This document shows positions 55,700 to 64,000 of a DNA stretch of 64,000 nt, one piece after another. Location of the stretch: positions 28,711,634 through 28,775,633 of the forward strand of contig CM051040.1 in assembly GCA_027627225.1 (NCBI GenBank). The letters are read 5' to 3'. The translations under genes and the position numbers were made by a program. Source of the DNA: Congeria kusceri. Lineage: Eukaryota > Mollusca > Bivalvia > Myida > Dreissenidae. The number at the start of each line of letters is the position of its first letter. Positions within the stretch are counted from its first letter, which is position 1. Under the pieces are notes generated by a model that was not told where the DNA came from, ran no database searches, and saw nothing but the letters and a program-made list of their open reading frames with translations.

Positions 55700-56275
55700 C
55701 ACGGATGCCCCACATTCCCCTAGTTGTCACAAAACTCCGCTGATGTCGGAACAAAAACTGCACCAAAAATACCCATGTGCACAAGTTCACATGCTGATGA
55801 ATGTGTTAATAAAGTTACATCATTATAGCAGTTATAGTTGTCGAGTTACACACTACCCAAGTCCAAAAATGCCATCTTTTTTGCTAAAAAGGGCCATAAC
55901 TCTGATATGGTCCGAAAAAACTGCGCCAAAATATCCAGGTGCACAAGTTCATATGGTGATGAATATGTTTATAAAGTTTCATCACTCTAGCAGTTATACT
56001 TTTTGAGTTACACGCGACACAATTCCAAAAATGTCATTTTTGTTAAAAACGGCCATAACTCCGCTGTCGTCGGACAAAACGGCACCAAAATACCCAGGTG
56101 CACAAGTTCACATGCTGATGAATATGTCTATAAAGTTTCATCGCTCTGGCAGTTATACTTGTTGAATTACGCGCGACACAAAAATCAGACGGTCGGGACG
56201 AACGGACGGGACGGACAAGGGAAAATCTATATGCTCCCCCCCACCTCCCCTTTGAAAGTGGGGGCATAAAAAATT
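55700..56275 (+). mobile_element. tandem-unit element with hairpin and A-run end (tail 4)
   Basis: Three units of about 155-160 bp (markers GGCCATAACTC, AAAACTGC(A/G)CCAAAATA, CCCAGGTGCACAAGTTCA, GATGAATATGT, AAAGTTTCATC, AGCAGTTATACTT) lead into CGGACGGGACGGAC. The hairpin GCTCCCCCC ... GGGGGC and ATAAAAA come last. Confidence 0.65.
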
Positions 56276-56399
56276 AGAGGAACAAGTATTCAATTTGGTG
56301 TTGCCCTAGTGCATTTCCAGCTAGCATGACCCTGACGTCATACAGGTGATCGATTTGGGGTTACTGTATACCATACAAATACGATTTTATAGTAAAATT

Positions 56400-56488
56400 A
56401 CCAAACTCCTCGCAGCGGTTACCTCACCTATTGGTTAACGGTAACCACTGCCATTACAAGTAAAATCCTTCCAGATCTGGAAGGATTA
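56400..56488. repeat. hairpin-bearing repeat, copy 1
   Basis: AAACTCCTCGCAGCGGTTAC is shared exactly with 63345-63364. The hairpin ATCCTTCCAGATCTGGAAGG closes the element, and a different hairpin occupies the same place in the other copy. Confidence 0.65.
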
Positions 56489-56504
56489 CGTGTTTGTAAC
56501 TTTT
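56489..56504. repeat. 16-bp target-site duplication, left copy
   Basis: CGTGTTTGTAACTTTT, repeated exactly at 57604-57619 on the other side of the LINE. Confidence 0.9.
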
Positions 56505-57603
56505 TTTTTCTGTTTAACAGTTTTATTCATTTCATAATATACACAATACAAAATAAAACAAAACATAATTATGCAAGTTCTACTAGTTGCTGTCAGTAAA
56601 CGACTGCTTTGCAATAATCCAATATACTATACTCTATATTGATTTCAGAATTATTACATAATATACATCATATTATGCAAGCAAATTTTAATATATATGC
56701 ACGATGGTACATTTAAACTGGGTATACAATGTATACACAACACAATACACCATGTGTACAAAACATTACTATACTAGTACTGAACTATGGAATAAATATT
56801 TTAAACATACTAATTACAGAGAAGTCTTATAACTGTCCAATAGAAATCTTTATTGGGTGCATATTGTGTGCTTGAATAAATCTTTTACGCTAATTTTATA
56901 CTAATTTTCAGACCTGAAAAGTTTGGGATAATTTCTTTCCGTTTACATGCAAATATGTACTTTTTAATTTCCAAGAAAAGAATAAAACAATTGTCGTTTT
57001 CTTTTGTGTCGCCAAGCAATAACAATTTGCAATTAATTTCAATGTTTATATTTGCATTTTTTAAACTATGCCAAACATCCTTAATCAAGGTTTGCACTGA
57101 ATAAGTGGGTAATTGATTCTTCCGACAATTTGCAAAAGTGCATGCGCCACTACCCGACATGCCCATTTAAAAAAGAAGTGAATTTGTCCCCAATATTCTG
57201 TGGACTATCCTTGTTTGTAACCATTGAATATAGGTATCACTTGTTTTTTCAAACAATTGCCCATGGACAATGTTCCATTGTATGGTATCATTTACAAAAT
57301 ACTCATTCCATTTAGTATGACTTGTTGGGATTTCTGAGTTAAATTTAAGCATATTATATAGTATCTTGTTGCATGAATTAACAATTATCGGTTTAAGATA
57401 GGTTGACAGAACTGGGTACATTTGTACTTTGTAATGTACTAATTGTATATTTTGCAATGAGGCAATGTACGCTGAAAGAACTTTGTTTAAGCCTTCATAG
57501 TGTAAAAAATTAACGGATCTATTAATTTTGTTTTGAAGCTCTTGCAATGACAAGATTTGTCCATTGTCATTAGTGACATCTTTAACATACTGAATGCCAC
57601 TGT
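56505..57603 (-). pseudogene. 5'-truncated LINE (L1-type ORF2 C-terminal end)
   Basis: Minus strand. It starts within HDSGIQYVKDVTND, then LQELQNKINRSVNFLHYEG, KWNEYFVNDTIQWNIVH, FEKTSDTYIQWLQTRIVHRI and a Cys-rich part broken by TAA at 57165-57167 and a frameshift (GACTF, then SEESITHLF in the next frame). A tail (GDTKENDNCFILFLEIKKYI) follows. This is the C-terminal thumb and Cys-rich end of non-LTR ORF2. The T-run at the left edge (56501-56509) is the A-tail. Perfect 16-bp duplications flank the insertion. 5' truncation, tail and duplication together show target-primed reverse transcription. Confidence 0.85.
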
Positions 57604-57764
57604 CGTGTTTGTAACTTTTACTTATTTAATGCAACTCATTGCAATTTTCTACATAATTGGACTTTTTACATGTTGTTTGCAGTCAATAATGTAAACAGAA
57701 AAGAAAATAAGAAATTAAAACCATAAATAATATCTAGAAGATTTAAATCGATCATCATCACGTG

Positions 57765-58065
57765 GTTTGTTATGACGGCAGGGATTTGATTAGAGCTATG
57801 CTCGGAACAAATCAAATCTCTGCGCGGAGGTTGTAAAATGACATACTTTTTTCGTTTTTTATTACTCTAGATGCATGTTTTTATGCTATAATAGTGACAA
57901 TACACCTTTTTTTCAGTCGTTAACGTCCGCAGAGACCCATAAATGCGTTAAAGCCCTCGTGCTACGCACTCGGGTTTTAACCCATTTTTCAGACGTTAAC
58001 GACATCAAACAGGTATATTATCCGTGTAAAGTCACGCGCTAATAACGACCGGATTTACTTTCAAA
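57765..58065. repeat. two foldback repeats
   Basis: GCAGGGATTTGATT / AATCAAATCTCTGC at 57779-57823. Then TTCAGTCGTTAACG / CAGACGTTAACGAC around the hairpin AAGCCCTCGTGCTACGCACT-CGGG at 57910-58008. The end carries GTAAAGTCACGCGC as at 40455. Confidence 0.7.
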
Positions 58066-58549
58066 TTTTAGATTACGAATATATTGAAAATACCATAATA
58101 CGGTCTTGCAATATCGTAAAATGCGGTCTTGCAGTATCGTAGACAATTTGTTTCAAATAGTCGACTAGTAAATATTTTATTTCAAGAATTAGAAACAAAG
58201 TACTAAACACCCACAAAACAATTAATAAAAATATCACTTAGATTTAATATATATATAAAGTTCGTACCTGTCGTTGCAAATACATGTTCTGTGCTTCCGC
58301 ATCAGTAAAAAGCCAATACACCTCCAGATCATCTCAAGCCAATGCACGTTCATATTTACAGTTTGGTAAATGAAAAGGTTGCTCAAACATTCGCCTGCCC
58401 GTTGAACTGACAGTCTTACTAACGTGCATACACACATATATATAAGTGTGCCAGTACGCAAATCATAATGGGACAACTTTTTAAATCAGAACTCCACGAA
58501 TGGCAAGTATGATGAATGTGAGCATTAATTATTCAGTGACCCAATGTAA

Positions 58550-59058
58550 TTTAAAGGACCTGTTCACAGATTGAAGAATTGACAAATTTCAAACTTTTTA
58601 TCACAGATTCCAAAAATAAAATAATAGTGTATATAAAGGAGCGAAATAATACTACTGACATAGAAATATACTGAAAATACCGTTTCGTTAATGAAAAATC
58701 ATCAGTTGAAATTGGTAAAATGATAAGGCGTTTGTAACGATAACCGATGGAATAATTTGGTGCGCTTCTGTTGTTTACCTTGAAATTGTTGAAAACAAGT
58801 GAATCACTTACATATAGTAAAAAATACAAGGTCAAGTGTATAAGTTGGAATGACTGAGAGGTTAGCGAGCTAGACTTTTGATCCGGAGTTCTGAGGTTCG
58901 AAACCCGGTGGGAGCAACCTTTTTTAATTTTTGTGTGATTTTATTGTTATAGTACTTGAGCTCTTTAGTTCAGATGCTTTAATTTGTCAAGTTAAGAAGT
59001 TTAATGGCATACTTCAAAAATATAAATATCTGTATATCTGTGAACAAGTCCATTTAAA
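58550..59058 (+). mobile_element. terminal-inverted-repeat element containing a tRNA-like promoter
   Basis: The ends are TTTAAAGGACCTGTTCACAG and the inverse CTGTGAACAAGTCCATTTAA. Inside, at 58853-58918, are GGTTAGCGAGCTAGAC (A-box like), ACTTTTGATCC (anticodon arm) and a perfect B box GGTTCGAAACC at 58895-58905. A T-run at 58919-58924 follows. Pol III SINE-like promoter and DNA-transposon-like ends are combined in one 509-bp unit. Confidence 0.7.
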
Positions 59059-60357
59059 CGTTGATCTTGTTTATGCTATATCATCGGTTTTTCAAAGGAA
59101 CAACGGGTGAATATAATCAGGAGGGGGGGGGGGGAGTGTAGGCGAATGTTTAGTGGAGTCTGCAGTGTGTAATATGACAAAGAGGTTTTCGCCACTGGCA
59201 ATGCATATTGTTCAGCTCGTAAAAACACTTACGAAACATCCTGCGTAATCATAATGTTTAAATTTTCGTTCTATTGTGCATGCCCTATGTAATGCGAATA
59301 ACATTAGTTTAGCCGCGTAAAACAGTTACATTCAATACCTGAAGTGACAACATTTGGCATCATCTGTAGTTGCCATTAAACCCATACATGTGCCAACTAA
59401 CAAACATACTTATTTAGATGCAACCATAACGTCTCAGCGATATTTAAAACATAAAAAATGTCCAGATTTCATTTTCAATAGTATTGCCTAAAGTGTATCT
59501 TTGGAAGAAGATTTCAAAAGGTGTGAATAAACATGCGTGGATAACGTCCATTTTCGAGAGTAAAAACATTATTTTTTTCATCCGATATATTTGTTTCATG
59601 TTGAGAAAACCTTTTCATCAGTTTTATCAGTGGTTATCAGTCCTTATCAGTTTTATCAGTCCTTATCAGTTTTATCAGTCCTTATCAGTTTTATCAGTCC
59701 TGAACATATCACCATTCAAAAAAGTTAGAGAAAAAACTCTTACAGAGCATGTAAGTTGTGAAACGGTGTTTAGGCCTAGGTTCACCATTTGAAACGTACT
59801 CCCAAAGAAATGCATGAGATAGTGTAGAAAATGAAATTAAACGGTTGTGTTATATTGTTTCGAGTATCGTTGACCTATTGTAGTTGCATATAATGTGCAT
59901 GTGAGTTACATAATAAGCGGTAAATAATTGGTTACAACTGCAGTTGTCAAATATTGCTTAAATTCACTGCAGATACCGAATTTTAGCTGATCGTGTTTCT
60001 CAAGACTAGCATCCGTTTACAGAACACAGGAATAAAGGTGTATTATATGTTGACAATAAAGTTATTTGATCAACTCAAACTGTAATATAGCTGAAAATAA
60101 CGTAAATTGCCAGAAATATGTATTATGCAATTTTAAACCCCAAACCGTGCACACAGTTCCTGCAGATCTTGTTTTTTTTTGTCATTTTTCTATCTCGATC
60201 TGCCCTTCTTATCGCGTTTTACTGATATCTTTGTTTAATTCGGTTTCTACCTCCCACAGTGTTATTCATTGTCCACAATGATACAGCATCTACAAACTGA
60301 AAACAAAACAACAAAAACACGCGTAGTAATTTATTTTATTTAAACCGTAACACAAAT
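59059..60357. other. AT-rich; one 18-bp minisatellite
   Basis: G-run at 59123-59134. 59610-59702 holds five copies of CAGTTTTATCAGTCCTTAT. No gene recognised. Confidence 0.5.
59610..59702. repeat. 18-bp minisatellite, five copies
   Basis: The unit is TTTTATCAGTCCTTATCAG-like. A frame through it gives an FYQSLS repeat that is an artefact. Confidence 0.9.
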
Positions 60358-60556
60358 GACTCTCCCCCTCCATCTCTCCCCCTCCGTCTCTCCCCCCTCC
60401 AACTCTCCCCCCTCCTTCTCTCCCACCTCCATCTCTCCCACCTCCATCTCTCCCCCTCCATCTCTCCCACCTCCTTCTCTCCCCCTCCATCTCTCCCCCC
60501 TCCATCTCTCCCCCCTCCATCTCTCCCCCTCCATCTCTCCCCCCTCCATCTCTCCC
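60358..60556. repeat. polypyrimidine minisatellite (12-14 bp units)
   Basis: About 15 copies of CTCCATCTCTCCCC with C-length variation; the plus strand has almost no purine except one A per unit. Mirror-repeat character gives triplex (H-DNA) potential. Frames on both strands are artefacts. Confidence 0.95.
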
Positions 60557-61394
60557 CAAGTACATGTCAATATACCACTTAGTCTTTGCTTGATAATATT
60601 ATTGTGACACGTTACTTTGTTATTGTTTGTACTACAATCTGTCTCATTATTTGCAAATTTATACTTCAAAATTATTACAGCAATTTCAATTAGATACTGT
60701 TCTTATCCATTTGACAATCACGTTGTAGTTTCACAGACGATATAATTTACACCGTATCAGCAGCTCATTTACAACGCCAGAAGAGAGACATAGTATAAGC
60801 TCAGGCTTCCTTGTCAATTCTGTCGAATTTATCCATAGATTCAGTCTTAAGCATCTTTTCAACATGTTATGATTTTTGAAATTTTGTCAAATGTACTATG
60901 TATGTTTGTGTTGCGATGCTTGCATGTATATTTGATTGATTAAATAAATATTGTTTAAACCAAATGACGGTGGCATTTAGTGTGATTCCTGTCCGTGTGT
61001 ACGTACGGACCTATCTTCTGAGTATTTTCCCGATAAGTTTGGGCTATTGTAATTAAACTTAGCATATATAAAGAACACATATAGGATTGGTCACGCACAA
61101 TATTTATAATTATGCGTTGATATGTTTCGACTAATTCCCCCGTTTTTTTTCGACTAGAACTTAAAAGTTTTAAACATGTCAGTACATAGAGTATCAAAGA
61201 CATTTTTTCAATGACTTCAACTTATAAACATCCAACAACCTTTATTTTTATACATTATTTAACGAAATAACGAACGAGCGTTCTTTTATCATTCCTACTG
61301 GTAATGCCATTGGCGATTTCTTCAAAGACAACTTTATCATAAGAAAATAATACAAAATTGGAAAGTCATACATACTGTTTACAATATATTTGCT
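60557..61394. other. AT-rich, no gene recognised
   Basis: No exon, repeat or RNA gene seen. Confidence 0.45.
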
Positions 61395-61463
61395 CCACCG
61401 GACCACCTCGGAAGCCACCACCGGACATTTTCTTAACACCTCGAAATGAGGTGGTCCGGTGAG
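61395..61463. repeat. inverted repeat with GC-rich 14-bp arms
   Basis: CACCGGACCACCTC is mirrored by GAGGTGGTCCGGTG. The loop carries a third partial copy (CCACCACCGGACA). GC-rich against an AT-rich background. Confidence 0.85.
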
Positions 61464-61928
61464 TCTCCTAACCGTGTTAAAATATATATTGACGTTTAGC
61501 GGTGTTCCTCTCTTTTCAAAGTGTCAACGTTTCTGCTCGTGACGTCATCAAATGCGGGTTAAGATGGGGCGTAAGCGGGGTACCCCCTCCATTAACACGT
61601 TATCTAGTTGAAAAAGCAAAATAATAATGATTACATTTTTATGCATAACAGTATCACCTCTGGACACAGCAGTATGCATTTAAGATTGCAAATATTTATT
61701 GTGAAATATACATTTGTACTTTTTGTCAGCACCTCTTTAGCTATTAGAAAATAACATATAGCACTCCTTGAATTGGCAAGTGATTCTTAGTTAGTATATA
61801 GACTTTAAACTCTACTTTAAAGAGTGCAAAGGGCTGAGAGTAAGTACAGTTAGGCAAGTCCAATGACAAGTTTAATGACAAGTTCCATGACAATGTTAAT
61901 GACAAAATGGATCTGAAAACAATTAACA
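61464..61928. other. no recognised gene
   Basis: AATGACAAG(T)TCCATGACAA-type short direct repeats at 61860-61910. No coding support. Confidence 0.45.
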
Positions 61929-62190
61929 TCTGTGGAAATTTCCCTTCAGCTACAAAAGCACATAATTGGGGGGGGGGGGGGGGGGGGGGGAAAGCGATGA
62001 CTGTCTTCCATGAAATCTGTATTCATTAGACTTTATATAATTTTTAATATTTTCGACCGAAATCTGTGGAAATTTCCCTTCAGCTACAAAAGCACATAAT
62101 TAGGCAAAAAAAAAGCGACGACTGTTTTCCATGAAATCTGTATTCATTAGACTTTATATAATTTTTAATATTTTCGACCGAAATGTGTCT
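61929..62190. repeat. 133-bp direct duplication, one copy with a 22-G run
   Basis: Two near-identical units (ATCTGTGGAAATTTCCCTTC ... TTTTCGACCGAAAT) start at about 61929 and 62062. They differ mainly where copy 1 has a G-run (61969-61990) and copy 2 has AGGCAAAAAAAA. Confidence 0.9.
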
Positions 62191-63342
62191 TTAAAAAAAG
62201 TTTAAAAAAAATCAATCCCGACCCTACCTAACATTTTTGAGACAGTTGTCAGAAACACAAAATTTATTTTTGGCCTTACTATCAATATTTATAATATCTT
62301 GCGCAACAACGACATTATGAAGTTAAAACGACGCAAAATAACACGCGTGCGTTTGGCATGATTTTCGATCAAGGCTGACCGATTTTATGCAGAGATGTGC
62401 GTGGCGTCATACATATTACATGTACTTGCTAGGGACACAATGCGCTTTCCTGTCAGATATTTTAATTTTTTTTTCTAATTTAGTGCTGTAAATGTTTCCA
62501 TGGTGCTAAGCCACGCTGACGTCTGATTTGCTCGCACGTTCGTTTTTTAAAGAATACCTAATTACGTACTGAATTGAATCAACATTTTAAAGTCGTCGAC
62601 AAAAGAAATCGTTTATATGCCTTTGTCGAGGATTTATGACAGGAACAATCGGTACAAACGTTCGAGAAGGTCTATGTTGTTAATTATTAATGCTTCCAGG
62701 GGTTGATCACGTTGTGGCAAGATGGTGCTGCGTAAGCATTTCTGAACATGTCTGTAGGTCATGGAAAACGATGTATTCATGGGGATTTCCCATGTTCAGT
62801 GCATGTAGAAAAAAAAACAGCCACAGAAAACGGTTGACATATATGAGCATGTCGAGTGCTTTAAAGCATGTACTGCCCAGTATATCCGTTAGTTGTTTAA
62901 CACTCAGAGTAGCAATGCAAAGGTATATGGGTGATGTATATTGTCTTAATAATGAACACATCTATAAAGCCTGGGCGTCTAACATTATTTCGTTTAAAGT
63001 TATTGCAAATAAATCCCAATTATTATTTAAAATTGGTTAAAAATATAAGTAATTGCAAATGTTTGGCTTGAATTGAATTCGGAAAACAACATAATCGAGA
63101 ATACATCCCAAATGTTTAGTTAAGATTGGTAAAAAAAAAACGTTATTGCAAACGTTTTGGCTTGACTACAGAAACAAATCGAGAATAAATCGCAAACCGT
63201 TAATGCTTCCAGTCATGAGTTCGATTCTGTCAATGATGTGCGATTACGTTGGAATAAAATGTGTTGGAGACTACATGTGTAATAGTATCTCGTGTAAAGT
63301 AACGCAGGTTTATCGCGACAGGCTTACATTGTTATCATTTAA
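62191..63342. other. AT-rich, no gene recognised
   Basis: A plus frame at 62690-63040 has no domain, codon or splice support. No RNA gene seen. Confidence 0.4.
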
Positions 63343-63440
63343 CAAACTCCTCGCAGCGGTTACTTTCCCCTTGGTACTCTTCAGTAACAACCCTTACCAC
63401 GAGTTAAAAACTTCCAGACTTTGGAAGTTTTTAGGGGAGA
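63343..63440. repeat. hairpin-bearing repeat, copy 2
   Basis: AAACTCCTCGCAGCGGTTAC plus the hairpin AAACTTCCAGACTTTGGAAG-TTT. It is related to 56400-56488 with a changed stem. Confidence 0.65.
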
Positions 63441-64000
63441 CCACGGTGAGGAGGTCGAAGATATATTCTTTAGAACAGCTTGATTTTATCATTATTATTT
63501 TATAACATTCCCACATAAATGTTGCATTATTGGTCCATGTATATAAATTACGAGTTAAAAAGAAAAAAAAACGAGATAAATAAAAAAGTAATCATATTAA
63601 CGCAAGGATTTTACGGTGTCCATGTTTTTTGAGAGGTTAATTTTCAAAACAGGTATCGCGGAAAAATACTTTTCTTTACAGGCTATTAGTCAGTAAATCA
63701 ATACCAGAAAGGGTCCTTCTTCAAAACAGCAAAATTTCACACCCGTTTTCTTACATGTTAATTATTTAAGATAATGCACGTAATATGTATTATAATTTGT
63801 ATATCATGTGATTTATTACAATTACAGTGTGCAAAAGGTCAATCTATATAAAAAAACAAACTTTAAACTAATGACACCTCTACGTTTGCTAGTTACTTGG
63901 ATTTATCCGAAATTGATGCGTTATTTTTTACTCGTTGTTTTTTCTTGTTACCAATTCTCATTCTAATTATTTTGACAACAAATTACAGCAATTTATAATT
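63441..64000. other. AT-rich, no gene recognised
   Basis: No exon, repeat or RNA gene seen to the end of the window. Confidence 0.45.

Noticed and set aside
62690..63040. 116-codon plus frame
   Set aside because: No recognisable motif, AT-rich codons and no flanking splice or promoter evidence.

Overview
The window is eukaryotic. It has introns with GT/AG borders, very dense tandem repeats, and many short foldback elements and dead retroelements. The recognisable genes (a class C orphan GPCR of the GPR158/GPR179 type, a two-exon group A SRCR domain, a THAP finger, a PAN-like exon) fit a bivalve mollusc. The recurrent foldback repeat built around CCGGGACG and the elements ending in GGTGAGCT plus A-run are families I associate with heterodont bivalves (dreissenid or myid type). 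The species is not proven from sequence alone.

Layout. 1-0.9 kb: minus-strand remains of a secreted Gly/Gln-rich Cys-Pro-repeat protein (signal-peptide exon at 716-865, decayed body at 1-608). 3.7-7.7 kb: last four coding exons of a GPR158-like receptor on the plus strand. Its introns are packed with minisatellites, one of which is made of copies of the receptor's own splice donor. 8.3-16.9 kb: almost entirely tandem repeats and foldback elements. 17-19.8 kb: inverted-repeat elements, one possible exon, and a broken PAN/apple-like exon. 20.5-27.5 kb: an I/Jockey-type LINE cut in two by a 5,254-bp Foldback-type element with 9-bp target duplications.

29.9-32.9 kb: two unrecognised, frameshifted or stop-containing protein-coding remnants. 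The second runs into a 3.3-kb ACT/AGT trinucleotide region. 37.3-38.1 kb: SRCR domain on the minus strand. 38.3-39.0 kb: THAP pseudogene. 41.0-42.9 kb: pseudogene of a DDE integrase-core protein with one intron. 47-56.3 kb: long tandem-repeat elements, several ending in a hairpin plus A-run, and one 5' coding exon at 54.0 kb (minus). 56.5-57.6 kb: a 5'-truncated LINE with a 16-bp target duplication. 58.5-59.1 kb: a terminal-inverted-repeat element carrying a tRNA-like promoter. The rest to 64 kb is AT-rich with small repeats.

No CRISPR array, rRNA or bacterial operon is present. Only the GPCR, the SRCR domain and the 54.0-kb exon look intact. Everything else protein-like carries stops or frameshifts. 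Most long open frames in the window lie in tandem repeats and are not genes.
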